Below are positions 41,672 to 50,569 of a stretch of DNA of 64,000 nucleotides, in pieces. Each line of letters begins with the position of its first letter. The stretch's first letter is position 1. The notes under the pieces were generated by a model that saw only the letters and a program-made list of their open reading frames with translations, was not told where the DNA came from and ran no database searches. The stretch comes from an uncultured Clostridia bacterium (lineage in GTDB: Bacteria > Bacillota > Clostridia > Oscillospirales > Ruminococcaceae): NCBI GenBank assembly GCA_937906945.1, contig CALCUE010000026.1, positions 186,001-250,000 on the forward strand, given 5' to 3'. Position numbers and translations under genes: made by a program.

Positions 41672-43099
41672 ATGCAGTCGGAAATCACTTTAGAAAATTA
41701 TGAGGAAAAACGCCGGGAGCTGATCGAGGCCAACTCCAACCTGCATGGTCTTGTCCTCCGTGAGCCGGAAAAACGGCTGAACGCCTACCTTTCTCAGCTG
41801 AAAGAGAAGTACCGGCAGGACTGTAAAGGTAAAATTCCTTACAGCATTCCCGTTTTGACCGATTCCTCCCTTATTGAAAGTCCTCTCTATAAATTCTGTT
41901 CCCGCCTTCCTAAAGGGGCCGATCTGCACGTGCACGATATGTCGCTTCTTCCTTTGAAAGAGCTGATTTCCCTGTTGCTATCCTGCCCTGAGTTTTGTAT
42001 CAACGCGGATCGAAAGTCTTATGATCTTATCGTTGTTGATCCGGAAAAGCCCGTTCCCAACGGATATATGCGCTTTTCTGAGGCCATGGAAACTGATTAT
42101 TATACCTACGAGGATCTGCTTTTCAATTGGACTGTCACCGGAGTCGAGCGTTCCGGTCTCAACTGTTGGGACTATTTTGAGATTTTGTTTGAGAGACAGG
42201 CTGTACTCTCCAGCAATCCTTCTTTCGCCGCGAAATATTATGACTATACGTTTCGCTATTATTGTCGGAAGGGGATTCAGCACGTTGAAATTCATCTTAT
42301 GCTGACGGACAGTTTGGATGAAAGCTCCGACTATCTGAAAGTCATTCGGCAATGTTATTATAATGTCAAAAAAGAGTATCCCTATTTTACCGTCCGCATC
42401 ATCGGAGCCGGTGTCAAAGCGGACAGCGACAACATCGACCTTTCCAAAAAGTGCTTTCTCAACACTTCTTATGTGCAGGAAATCATCAAAGACGAAAGTG
42501 ACCCGGAACACCCAGTGGATTTCGTGATCGGGTTTGACCTTGTCAACCAAGAGGACACCAGTCTTCCCCTGCACGCCTTCGTTCCCATGCTTCTAAAAGT
42601 TAAAAAGCAATATCCCAACATGAAGTTCTACATCCATGGCGGCGAAAGCCTTGAGGCGGAAAATATCAATCTGATTGACGCCTATCTGCTTGGTTCTTCC
42701 CGTGTGGGACACGGTTTGAATCTGTACCGCTATCCGGACCTTCATAACCGGTTCATTCAGGCCGAAATCTGTCTTGAAGTGTGTCCCATCAGTAACCAGC
42801 GGCTCGGCTATACACCGGATATTCGCGTTCACCCTGCCACGGAATACCTTCGCAGCGGACTGGCGCTTGCCCTCTGCTCGGACGATCCGGCCTATATGGA
42901 AAATGAAACGCTGACGGATGACTTTTTCGCGGCGGTTGTCGGATGGAATCTGGATCTCAGTGATCTGAAGCAGCTGGGGATCAATTCGATCCTATATAGC
43001 GGCCTGGATGACTCCGAAAAGTACGCCGCTTTAGGAAACTACAATAAACTGTGGAATCGTTTTGTGGAAGAAATGCTGAAAGAAAACGGTCTTACCTAA
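41672..43099 (+). CDS. adenosine deaminase-family hydrolase
   Basis: A 475-aa zinc-dependent deaminase related to adenosine deaminases/ADGF. Ligand motifs: GADLHVHDMS (HxH), HGGES, RVGHGLNL and the catalytic SDDPAYM. EVCPISNQRLGY is a conserved family segment. At 475 aa it is longer than classical Add (about 340) because of an N-terminal helical region (1-80) and an insertion before the catalytic half. The substrate may be adenosine or another purine; this cannot be told from sequence. Confidence 0.85.
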   Translation: MQSEITLENYEEKRRELIEANSNLHGLVLREPEKRLNAYLSQLKEKYRQDCKGKIPYSIPVLTDSSLIESPLYKFCSRLPKGADLHVHDMSLLPLKELISLLLSCPEFCINADRKSYDLIVVDPEKPVPNGYMRFSEAMETDYYTYEDLLFNWTVTGVERSGLNCWDYFEILFERQAVLSSNPSFAAKYYDYTFRYYCRKGIQHVEIHLMLTDSLDESSDYLKVIRQCYYNVKKEYPYFTVRIIGAGVKADSDNIDLSKKCFLNTSYVQEIIKDESDPEHPVDFVIGFDLVNQEDTSLPLHAFVPMLLKVKKQYPNMKFYIHGGESLEAENINLIDAYLLGSSRVGHGLNLYRYPDLHNRFIQAEICLEVCPISNQRLGYTPDIRVHPATEYLRSGLALALCSDDPAYMENETLTDDFFAAVVGWNLDLSDLKQLGINSILYSGLDDSEKYAALGNYNKLWNRFVEEMLKENGLT

Positions 43100-43101
43100 C
43101 A

Positions 43102-43138
43102 AAAAATCTCCGGACGGGAATCCCATCCGGAGATTTTT
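43102..43138 (+). terminator. terminator of the deaminase operon
   Basis: AATCTCCGGA..TCCGGAGATT stem with an inner GGGaatCCC, followed by TTTAT. Confidence 0.85.
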
Positions 43139-43185
43139 ATTTTAAAAGCAATAATCGGTTGATTTCGAAAAATCAACCGATTATG

Positions 43186-43270
43186 TGGTGGGAGCGGGTG
43201 GGTTCGAACCACCGTAGTCACTGACAACAGATTTACAGTCTGCCCCCTTTGGCCGCTTGGGTACACTCCC
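43186..43270 (-). tRNA. tRNA-Tyr (GTA)
   Basis: 85-nt class II tRNA on the minus strand: acceptor GGGAGTG pairs with CGCTCCC, anticodon GTA in CTGTAAA, a long variable arm, T-loop TTCGAAC, discriminator A and encoded CCA (43,186-43,188). A palindromic hairpin (43,153-43,182) follows and may terminate it. Confidence 0.95.
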
Positions 43271-43291
43271 ATGTATTCAATTTTGTCTTAG

Positions 43292-43367
43292 TGGAGCTGG
43301 TGGACGGATTCGAACCCCCGACCTGCTGATTACAAATCAGCTGCTCTACCAGCTGAGCTACACCAGC
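43292..43367 (-). tRNA. tRNA-Thr (TGT)
   Basis: 76-nt tRNA on the minus strand: acceptor GCTGGTG/CACCAGC, D-arm AGCTCAGCTGGTAGAGC, anticodon TGT, T-loop TTCGAAT, discriminator T and encoded CCA (43,292-43,294). It is transcribed with tRNA-Tyr 21 bp downstream. Confidence 0.95.
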
Positions 43368-43528
43368 ATCTCAGCGACGAGAGTTATAATATCACATCAT
43401 AAATCATTTGTCAACCTATTTTTCGAATTTATTAAAAACTTTTTCCCTTCTTTTCCATTGGAACTTTTTGATTTTTTCTTTTCTTTTTCTCCTGTTTGTG
43501 CTATTCTTCTCTGTGAGGTGAAAAAGAA

Positions 43529-44443
43529 TTGAAAAAACTGAAAATTCTTTTGGCCGGCCTTGCTCTTGTCGTTTTTTTCATCTTTGTAATTTTTCTCTGC
43601 GGTAAAATCTGGCCTCATAAATTTTATTCTTCTATCAGCGCCTTTGAGCACCTGTTTTCCTTTAACTCTCCGGATCCCTCTCCTTACCAGTTTTTGAGCA
43701 CCAGTGATTTCCCGCAATCCGATGGAACCGATTTTCGTTTTTCTTTTAGGGAACAAACCATCGAATCCCTTGCGGAACAGGGAGCCGTCTGGAACGATTC
43801 CCTCATGCTCATCAGTGCCGAGCATCCTATACCCGATGGATATGATTTTGACCTTTCCTGCTATCGGGATACCGACGTTGTCATGAACTCCTGCATCCAT
43901 GACGCTTATTTTCATCTGAAAACGCGGATCAAGCGCAAATTTGACAATTCTTTATATATTATGAGCGCTTATCGCACTCCGGAGGAACAGGCCGAAGCCA
44001 TTGAAAGTGAGGGAGAACTGGCTGTCGCTGTCGGCACCAGTGAGCATCAAAGTGGACTTGCTCTTGACGTCTATGTAAAATATCATGCCGGATATGGCTT
44101 TTTAGATTCTGACGAGGGGAAATTTGTCAATTCCTACTGCGATGAATATGGTTTTATCATTCGTTATCCTTATTACGGAGAAAGCGTCACCGGTATTGAT
44201 TATGAACCGTGGCACCTTCGCTATGTCGGTCTTCCCCATTCCCAGATCATTATGAAAAACCGGCTGACGTTGGAAGAATATGTGGAGATGCTCACCCCTG
44301 ATGAAATCTTTCTTTGCGGCGACTATCTGATCACCCGACAGAAGACCGCTTCCCATTATTATCTTCCCGAAGAATTGAGGGACCTTGTTCTCTCGCCCGA
44401 TAACACCGGACACACTATCATCACCGGAAAAATCAAGAAATAA
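43529..44443 (+). CDS. VanY-type D-Ala-D-Ala carboxypeptidase (M15B)
   Basis: A 304-aa membrane-anchored peptidase with an N-terminal transmembrane helix (about 5-28) and an extracellular M15 domain: SAYRTPEEQ, the zinc motif GTSEHQSGLALDVY (His and Asp ligands) and EPWHLRYVG (catalytic Glu/His). It trims the terminal D-alanine from peptidoglycan stem peptides. In this context a chromosomal cell-wall role is more likely than vancomycin resistance, as no van genes are near. ATG/TTG start: TTG at 43,529 after GTGAGGTG. Confidence 0.88.
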   Translation: MKKLKILLAGLALVVFFIFVIFLCGKIWPHKFYSSISAFEHLFSFNSPDPSPYQFLSTSDFPQSDGTDFRFSFREQTIESLAEQGAVWNDSLMLISAEHPIPDGYDFDLSCYRDTDVVMNSCIHDAYFHLKTRIKRKFDNSLYIMSAYRTPEEQAEAIESEGELAVAVGTSEHQSGLALDVYVKYHAGYGFLDSDEGKFVNSYCDEYGFIIRYPYYGESVTGIDYEPWHLRYVGLPHSQIIMKNRLTLEEYVEMLTPDEIFLCGDYLITRQKTASHYYLPEELRDLVLSPDNTGHTIITGKIKK

Positions 44444-44467
44444 AACTTTGTTTCGGAGGAACACTTT

Positions 44468-45739
44468 ATGAAAAAACGCAACCTGGTTATTTTGATCCTT
44501 CTTATCCTTTGCTTTCTAATTGGTTGTCATTCCGTTCCCGAAAAATCCTTCCTTAACGTTGCCGTCGTAACGGATCTTCATTATGCCGGAGCGGAAAATC
44601 ATAAATATCAAGGGACTTATCTGGAAATCAACGACGCCAACGGAAGCGGAAAACAGATGCGTTATCTGGATGAGATCACCGACGCTTTTTTTGAGGAAAT
44701 GAACGAACAAAAGCCTGACTATCTTCTGGTCGCCGGCGATATCACTTTCATCGGTGCCAAAGAATCCCATGAGGCTATCGCGAAAAAATTTTCTACCCTC
44801 GCTGAAAACGGTATCACCGTTCTGGTCATTCCCGGAAACCACGATATCACCGGCTCCTCTTTCCTTTTTCCTGAGGGAGAGGCTGTCGAGACTTCTTCCG
44901 TAACGCCGGAGGAATTTGCGGAAATCTACCGGCCTTTCGGTTATGAGGGCGGCCTTTCCTACGACGAAAACTCTCTTTCCTACGTTTATGATACTGGGAA
45001 AGGCATCCGCTTTTTCATGCTGGACACCAATATGTCCTATGGTTCCTCTTACGGAAAAATCAGCCCTCAGACTCTGAGGTGGATTGAAAGCCAGTTGCTT
45101 CTTTGCCAGGAAGCCGGCGATACTCCAATCGCTGTTGGTCACCACAATCTGCTGACGCATAATGAAATGTTCATTTTGGGCTACCGAATCGGCAACTCCT
45201 CCGCCCTGGTTTCGCTCTTTGAAAAATACGGTGTGACGCTCTATCTGAGTGGACATATGCACGCTCAACATATCGCCCAAAACGAAGTGGTGACGGATAT
45301 TGCCGGCGGCAGCTTCGCTGTTTATCCTCACCACTATGGTGTGATCACCCTTGATAAAGATAAATGGAATTATGAAGCAAAAGAAACCAATGTGGAAACC
45401 TATGCCAAGAACCACACGCTGACGGATGAAAACCTGTTGAATTACTCCGACTATGGTTTCGATTTCTTCTATCGAAACGCTTATAATCAAGCGAAAGAAA
45501 GTCTCTCCCACACCGTTTCCGATCCGGAATTTCTGGATAAACTCTGTGACTTCAGCGCCAAAGCCAACGTCTATTATTTTGGCGGCACTCCTTCTCTTCT
45601 GGAACGCTCCTTACAGGAGGATTTCATTCATCTCTCTGAGGGAACCCGCTGGGGCTCTTACGTTTCCCGTATCCTTCAGGATCAAACGGACTCTCTATCT
45701 TGTTCCTATCCTGTTCTGACAGAATCGACGGTCGATTAA
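44468..45739 (+). CDS. metallophosphoesterase lipoprotein
   Basis: A 423-aa calcineurin-like phosphoesterase. A signal peptide with lipobox LIGC (about residue 18-21) precedes the metal-binding motifs VVTDLHYAG (D-x-H), VAGDITFIGAKESH (GDxx), VIPGNHDI (GNHD), VGHHNL and SGHMHAQ (GHxH). The C-terminal 130 residues are of unknown function. It is probably anchored outside the membrane. It is 25 bp after the VanY gene, with GGAGG before the ATG. Confidence 0.88.
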   Translation: MKKRNLVILILLILCFLIGCHSVPEKSFLNVAVVTDLHYAGAENHKYQGTYLEINDANGSGKQMRYLDEITDAFFEEMNEQKPDYLLVAGDITFIGAKESHEAIAKKFSTLAENGITVLVIPGNHDITGSSFLFPEGEAVETSSVTPEEFAEIYRPFGYEGGLSYDENSLSYVYDTGKGIRFFMLDTNMSYGSSYGKISPQTLRWIESQLLLCQEAGDTPIAVGHHNLLTHNEMFILGYRIGNSSALVSLFEKYGVTLYLSGHMHAQHIAQNEVVTDIAGGSFAVYPHHYGVITLDKDKWNYEAKETNVETYAKNHTLTDENLLNYSDYGFDFFYRNAYNQAKESLSHTVSDPEFLDKLCDFSAKANVYYFGGTPSLLERSLQEDFIHLSEGTRWGSYVSRILQDQTDSLSCSYPVLTESTVD

Positions 45740-45755
45740 AAATCGACCGCTTTTT
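45727..45755 (+). terminator. terminator overlapping the metallophosphoesterase stop
   Basis: CGGTCGAT (45,729-45,736) and ATCGACCG (45,742-45,749) with the TAA stop in the loop, followed by CTTTTT. Confidence 0.8.
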
Positions 45756-45837
45756 CATTTATTTTTTAAAATAATCTTTTCAAATAAAGTGAATTGTGCT
45801 ACAATTTAGTGAATTAAACACCGAAAGAGGCGCCCCC

Positions 45838-46659
45838 ATGTATCATCAGAAAAAATTTGACTGCCACGTCCACAGCGATTGTTCTCCCCGAGGCAACGAT
45901 TCCGTGATCAGCCTTTGCGAACAGGCGATCAATCGGGATCTTTTTGGCTTCGCGGTCACCGATTGCTGCGATTGCGACCGCTTTGACGAAATGCAATTCG
46001 CGGAAAGGGTACGGGAATCCATCTACTGCGTCTATAAGGCCCGTTCCGTTTTTTCCGATCACCTGATCATTTCCAACGGTATCGAAATCGGGCAACCTCT
46101 CGATAATATAGAAAAAGCCGATTATATTCTGTCCAAAAATCCGTTTGACATCGTTTTAGCTTCCACAAAAAAATATCCGGATGGCACTAAAGTCCGCGAT
46201 TTGCTCTATTCCGAAATGAGCGAGCGGGACATTGTTCTTTATTTGGAAGAATATTTCAAAAGTCTTGTGAAAATCGCCGAATGGGGAAATTTTGATGTTC
46301 TCAGCCAACTGATGCTTCCCATGCGCTATATCAGCATTGACCATCTTCCCTATTTTTCCATTCGTGTCTGCGACGATATCATTGAAACCGTCCTCAAGTG
46401 TCTGGCGGAAAATGACAAGGCGCTGGAGGTCAACACTTCCTCTCTTCGCGGCAAGCTCAACACCATTCTTCCGCCGGTCCGATACCTTCGTCTTTTCCGG
46501 GAACTGGGAGGAAAATATGTAACTATCGGTTCCGGCGCTCATGGTACAGACAGCCTTGGTGCCGACCTTTCCGAGGGCATCAGTCTGATCGCCGAAGCCG
46601 GTTTTCATTCTTATTGCTATTTTGAACAGCGCCAGCCGGTGCTGATCGACATAAACTGA
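45838..46659 (+). CDS. PHP-domain phosphatase (histidinol-phosphatase HisJ-like)
   Basis: A 273-aa polymerase-and-histidinol-phosphatase (PHP) family enzyme. Metal motifs: FDCHVHSDCSPRG (HxH), FAVTDCCDCDRF, and a C-terminal GSGAHGTDSLG. The HisK/HisJ label is the nearest family, but no other histidine genes are near, so the substrate is open. ATG at 45,838 has AAAGAGG upstream; the longer frame begins in the promoter region. Confidence 0.8.
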   Translation: MYHQKKFDCHVHSDCSPRGNDSVISLCEQAINRDLFGFAVTDCCDCDRFDEMQFAERVRESIYCVYKARSVFSDHLIISNGIEIGQPLDNIEKADYILSKNPFDIVLASTKKYPDGTKVRDLLYSEMSERDIVLYLEEYFKSLVKIAEWGNFDVLSQLMLPMRYISIDHLPYFSIRVCDDIIETVLKCLAENDKALEVNTSSLRGKLNTILPPVRYLRLFRELGGKYVTIGSGAHGTDSLGADLSEGISLIAEAGFHSYCYFEQRQPVLIDIN

Positions 46660-46675
46660 AAAGGAGAAATCTGTG

Positions 46676-47158
46676 ATGGAACAACTTCTTAAACTACTTG
46701 AACAAAACGCCCGTCTCAGCGAAGACCAGCTTTCCGCTCTCCTCGCTACTCCGAAAGAAGAAATTGACGCCGAAATCGCCCGCTGTGAAAAGGAACGGAT
46801 TATTCTCGGATATAACGCTCTGGTCAACTGGGAAAAAATCGATCCCACCTACTGCTCCGCTATGATCAAGCTGAAGGTTCAGCCGAAGCGGGATTTCGGT
46901 TATGATGAAATCGCCGCGGAAATTCTGCGCTTTGACGAGGTGGAAACTGTCTGGCTGATGAGCAGTTCCAGTTATGACCTTTCCGTCATCGTTCGCGGTC
47001 ACAGTTTCCGTGATATCGCCATGTTTGTCGCCAAACGTCTGGCCACTTTGGATTCCGTCACCTCTACCGCCACCAACTTCATTCTGAAACGTTATAAAGA
47101 GCGCTACATTCCGGTTGTCGAACCGGAAAAGGACGAGAGGAGCATGTCTCTTGGTTGA
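46676..47158 (+). CDS. Lrp/AsnC-family transcriptional regulator
   Basis: A 160-aa feast/famine regulator. It has an N-terminal winged helix (LEQNARLSEDQLSALLATPKEEIDAEI; EKERIILGYNALVNW) and a C-terminal RAM ligand domain (EVETVWLMSSSSYDLSVIVRG). It overlaps the downstream aminotransferase start, a conserved pair in Clostridia, so it may sense the amino acid made or used by that enzyme. AAGGAG precedes the ATG. Confidence 0.92.
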   Translation: MEQLLKLLEQNARLSEDQLSALLATPKEEIDAEIARCEKERIILGYNALVNWEKIDPTYCSAMIKLKVQPKRDFGYDEIAAEILRFDEVETVWLMSSSSYDLSVIVRGHSFRDIAMFVAKRLATLDSVTSTATNFILKRYKERYIPVVEPEKDERSMSLG

Positions 47159-48329
47159 TTATAACAAGATCCTTACCGAAAAAGTCCGGAATATAAAACC
47201 TTCCGGCATCCGTAAATTTTTTGACCTTGCCGCTGAAATGGATGACGTCATCTCTCTTAGCGTCGGTGAGCCGGATTTTAAGACTCCCTGGCATATTCGG
47301 GAAGCCGGTATCGACTCTCTGCAAAAAGGCCGTACCTGGTACACCGCTAACGCCGGATTGATTGAACTCCGCCAGGAGATCGCCACCTATCTGAAACGCA
47401 AATACAATCTCACATATGACGCTAAAAAGGACATTTTTGTCACCGTCGGCGGTTCTGAGGCCATTGACCTTGTCATTCGTTCCGTCATCGAGCCCGGAGA
47501 CGATATGCTTCTCGTCGTTCCGTCCTTCGTCTGCTATGATCCCATCTGCCGTCTTTCCGGCGGCAATGTTATCCCGATCGAAACCAAGCAGGAAGACGAC
47601 TTCCGTCTGACCGCCGAAGAGCTTCGCAACGCCATTACCCCCAATACGAAGCTGCTCATTCTTCCTTTCCCTAACAACCCCACCGGCGGCGTTATGAGGA
47701 GAGAACATCTGGAAGAGATCGCCGAGGTCCTGCGGGACACCAACATTCTGGTCCTGTCTGATGAAATATACGCGGAACTGACCTATGGCGGCAAGCGTCA
47801 TGTTTCCATCGCTGAAATCGACGGTATGCAGGAACGCACCGTTGTGGTCAACGGTTTTTCCAAGGCTTTCGCCATGACCGGCTGGCGTCTCGGCTACGCC
47901 GCCGGACCGGCTCCCATTATCGCTCAAATGCTGAAAATTCACCAATTCGGGATCATGAGTTCCCCGACCACCAGCCAGTACGCCGCTGTTGCCGCTCTGC
48001 GGGATTGTGACGAAGAAGTGGATGCCATGGTCAAGGAGTACGATATGCGCCGGAAGCTGGTCGTGGATTCCTTTAACCGTCTCGGTCTCTCCTGCTTCAC
48101 ACCGGAAGGCGCTTTTTACGCTTTCCCCTGCATCAAATCCACCGGTCTTTCCTCCGAAGAATTCTGCAAACGGCTGTTGGAGAGCAAAAAAGTCGCTGTC
48201 GTTCCCGGAAACGCTTTTGGTGAAAGCGGTGAAGGTTACGTCCGTGTCTCTTATTCGTATTCTCTGGAGCATCTGATGGAAGCCATCAAACGAATCGAGG
48301 AATTTTTGAACGAGTTGAAAGAAAACTGA
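47151..48329 (+). CDS. class I/II PLP-dependent aminotransferase
   Basis: A 392-aa fold-type I aminotransferase. SVGEPDFKTP near the N-terminus, PFPNNPTGG, the YAELTYGG segment, the PLP lysine in NGFSKAFAMTGWRLGY (Lys near residue 240) and a C-terminal VRVSYSYS (arginine for substrate carboxylate). It is close to aspartate/aromatic aminotransferases; exact substrate not defined. TTG at 47,151 is preferred: GAGAGGAG lies upstream and the frame overlaps the Lrp stop. Confidence 0.92.
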   Translation: MVDYNKILTEKVRNIKPSGIRKFFDLAAEMDDVISLSVGEPDFKTPWHIREAGIDSLQKGRTWYTANAGLIELRQEIATYLKRKYNLTYDAKKDIFVTVGGSEAIDLVIRSVIEPGDDMLLVVPSFVCYDPICRLSGGNVIPIETKQEDDFRLTAEELRNAITPNTKLLILPFPNNPTGGVMRREHLEEIAEVLRDTNILVLSDEIYAELTYGGKRHVSIAEIDGMQERTVVVNGFSKAFAMTGWRLGYAAGPAPIIAQMLKIHQFGIMSSPTTSQYAAVAALRDCDEEVDAMVKEYDMRRKLVVDSFNRLGLSCFTPEGAFYAFPCIKSTGLSSEEFCKRLLESKKVAVVPGNAFGESGEGYVRVSYSYSLEHLMEAIKRIEEFLNELKEN

Positions 48330-48330
48330 T

Positions 48331-49677
48331 ATGGACTATGTTTCTGTCAAAGCCTGCGCGAAACTAAACCTTTTTTTGGATATCACCGGAAAACGGGACG
48401 ACGGGTACCATCTCCTTCGCTCTGTCATGCAAAGCATTGATTACTTTGATTATGTGACGATCCAAAAAAGCGACGCTCTCTCTGTCACCTGCAGTGAACC
48501 GACTCTGAACGGTGAAAACAATATCGCGTATAAAGCCGCCGAGCTCTTTTTTAAGGAAATCGGACAACCACCGGAAGTCTCTATCTTTATTGACAAACGG
48601 ATTCCCATGGAAGCCGGTTTGGCCGGTGGAAGCGCCGATGCCGCTGCTGTTCTCTTTGGGCTCAATGAGCTTTTTGAAACCGGGTTTTCCCGGGGAAAGC
48701 TCTGTGAGATCGGTGCTCACTGCGGTGCCGATGTTCCCTTTTCTCTTACCGGTTCTACCATGCTTTGCGAAGGAATTGGCGACTCTTTTACAGAGCTTTC
48801 CCCTCTTCCCGATTGTTGGATCCTTGTGGCAAAGCCCGTGATTGGAATGAGCACCAAAGAAAGCTATCGGATTTTCGATGAGCACGAACAAAATTCCGTC
48901 GAGCACGGCGAGTTTTCCGCCTTGAAAAATTCTCTTTCGGAACAGGATCTTTCCGGCATCTGTCAAAATCTGGTCAATGTCCTGGAAGGTACCGTTCCCG
49001 GTGCGGAGGTCCAAACACTCCGTTCCCTTCTGTTAGAAAACGGCGCTCTTGGTTCTTCCATGACCGGAAGCGGAACCGCTGTCTTTGGTATTTTCGATGA
49101 GGAAGAAAAGGCGGTCGCCGCGAAGGCTGTTCTCTCCGAACGCTACCCCATCGTCTTTCTGGCAAGACCGACCTCTTACGGTGTGGATTTTGACAAAAGC
49201 GCTCCCGTTTTGGATCGACTTCGTGCCCTTTCCCTTCCTTACGAAAAAATTGACCATCCGGCGGTCTATACCATGGAAGAGATGGATAGTCTTGGTATTT
49301 TTACGAAAGGTACCGTCGGAAAAAATCTGTTTTTGCGGGATAGCAAAGGTCGTCGCCATTTTCTTATTTTTATCTGCGGCGACAAAAAAGCGGATCTTCA
49401 CGCCATTGAGGAAAAAATCGGCATGAAGCACTGTAGTTTTGGCTCTGCCGAGCGTCTTTCCCGCTATCTCGGGCTAACGAAGGGAAGCGTTTCCCCCATG
49501 GGCGTCATCAATGACCGGGATGCCGCGGTAGAATTTGTCTTTGACAGGGATTTTGAGCCGGATACGGTCGTTGGCGTTCATCCGAACCAAAACACCTCGA
49601 CCCTTTGGCTTCGTTTTTCCGATATAGTAAAATTGGTTCAAAGCAACGGCAATTCCATCCGCTTTGTGGATATCTGA
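48331..49677 (+). CDS. ispE: IspE kinase fused to a YbaK/ProXp-type tRNA-editing domain
   Basis: A 448-aa fusion. Residues 1-285 are 4-diphosphocytidyl-2-C-methyl-D-erythritol kinase of the MEP isoprenoid pathway: ACAKLNLFLDITGKRDDGYH, ATP loop PMEAGLAGGSADAAAV (92-107) and SMTGSGTAVFG (243-253). Residues about 288-448 are a YbaK/PrdX-like aminoacyl-tRNA deacylase: PYEKIDHPAVYTMEEM, GTVGKNLFLRD (catalytic-type Lys331) and FDRDFEPDTVVGVHPNQNTSTLWL. IspE alone is about 280-300 aa and the editing domain is normally separate. There is no stop or frame change between them. The gene starts one base after the aminotransferase stop. Confidence 0.9.
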   Translation: MDYVSVKACAKLNLFLDITGKRDDGYHLLRSVMQSIDYFDYVTIQKSDALSVTCSEPTLNGENNIAYKAAELFFKEIGQPPEVSIFIDKRIPMEAGLAGGSADAAAVLFGLNELFETGFSRGKLCEIGAHCGADVPFSLTGSTMLCEGIGDSFTELSPLPDCWILVAKPVIGMSTKESYRIFDEHEQNSVEHGEFSALKNSLSEQDLSGICQNLVNVLEGTVPGAEVQTLRSLLLENGALGSSMTGSGTAVFGIFDEEEKAVAAKAVLSERYPIVFLARPTSYGVDFDKSAPVLDRLRALSLPYEKIDHPAVYTMEEMDSLGIFTKGTVGKNLFLRDSKGRRHFLIFICGDKKADLHAIEEKIGMKHCSFGSAERLSRYLGLTKGSVSPMGVINDRDAAVEFVFDRDFEPDTVVGVHPNQNTSTLWLRFSDIVKLVQSNGNSIRFVDI

Positions 49678-49690
49678 TTGAATAAACCTC

Positions 49691-49736
49691 AAAAATCCGT
49701 CCAGACTTTTCGATAAGAAAAGGAGGACGGATTTTT
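49691..49736 (+). terminator. terminator that contains the spoIIR ribosome binding site
   Basis: AAAAATCCGTCC (49,691-49,702) pairs with GGACGGATTTTT (49,725-49,736), with an inner CTTTTC/GAAAAG. The AAAAGGAGG of spoIIR (49,718-49,726) lies in the 3' side, and its ATG follows the T-run directly. Confidence 0.75.
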
Positions 49737-49737
49737 T

Positions 49738-50373
49738 ATGAAATCGTTTCATCTGCGCACCTTCCACAACGAAAAAGGAAGCCCTTTACGGTCTATCGAA
49801 AGTATCGTACTTATCGCCCTTATTTTTACCATGGTAACTTCCGGCGCCCGCAATATTTATCGCGTCGGTTCCCGAATCCGCTCCGATACGCTGCGCCTCC
49901 ATATCATCGCCAACTCCGACGAGGATTACGATCAGGAACTGAAACTCAAGGTGCGTGACCGTGTTCTTTCCGAAACAGGAAAACTGTTTGCCGAAGTGGA
50001 AGGAAAAAGCGAGGCCAAAGCCTTGGCTGCCTATTCCATTAACGACATCAAAGCCGCCGCGGAAAAAGTTGTGGCCGAAGAGGGATTTGATTATCCTGTT
50101 TCCGTGGAAATAACCGAAACATGGTTTGAGACCCGAAGCTATGATGGCTTCACCCTTCCCGCCGGTGACTATGACGCGGTTCGGATCGTGATCGGTGCCG
50201 GCGAGGGACAAAACTGGTGGTGTGTCCTTTATCCGCAACTTTGCGTTCCCGGCGCGAAAGATTCTTTGTCCCGTTACGGAAGTGACGCCTCTTTTGTGCT
50301 CGGTAACGGCGTCGAATTTCGTTTTGCTTTGCTTGAGTGGATGGAAAGCTGGCGTCGTTTCTTCCAAAAATAA
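49738..50373 (+). CDS. spoIIR: stage II sporulation protein R
   Basis: A 211-aa secreted signalling protein made in the forespore that triggers processing of pro-sigma-E in the mother cell through SpoIIGA. One N-terminal hydrophobic segment (about 22-40) and the conserved IRSDTLRLHIIANSDEDYDQELKLKVRDRVL, FTLPAGDYDAVRIVIGAGEGQNWWCVLYPQLC. Length is normal. Sigma-F control is expected. Its ribosome binding site sits in the upstream terminator hairpin. Confidence 0.96.
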   Translation: MKSFHLRTFHNEKGSPLRSIESIVLIALIFTMVTSGARNIYRVGSRIRSDTLRLHIIANSDEDYDQELKLKVRDRVLSETGKLFAEVEGKSEAKALAAYSINDIKAAAEKVVAEEGFDYPVSVEITETWFETRSYDGFTLPAGDYDAVRIVIGAGEGQNWWCVLYPQLCVPGAKDSLSRYGSDASFVLGNGVEFRFALLEWMESWRRFFQK

Positions 50374-50392
50374 AGGAAACATCTTTCAAACC

Positions 50393-50428
50393 AAACTCCG
50401 TGGAAATAAAAATTCCCACGGAGTTTTT
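50393..50428 (+). terminator. terminator of spoIIR
   Basis: AAACTCCGTGG/CCACGGAGTTT stem followed by TT and T-rich DNA. Confidence 0.85.
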
Positions 50429-50470
50429 GTGTTTTTTTGAAAAAATTGTGAACGAAATTAGGAAACTCTA

Positions 50471-50500
50471 TTGACTTATGCAACCTATTCTATATATAAT
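50471..50500 (+). promoter_or_regulatory. hppA promoter
   Basis: TTGACT (50,471-50,476), 18-bp spacer, TATAAT (50,495-50,500). The leader carries a small hairpin TGGGCC-TTTT-GGCCCA (50,521-50,536). Confidence 0.75.
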
Positions 50501-50569
50501 AAGTTGTTGACTTACAACAGTGGGCCTTTTGGCCCAAAACAAATTCACGAACAGGAGTGAAAAAGTTTT

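Noticed and set aside
43529..44443. Vancomycin resistance gene vanY
   Set aside because: Only the M15B domain is present; there is no vanHAX or vanRS nearby, so it is treated as an ordinary wall carboxypeptidase.
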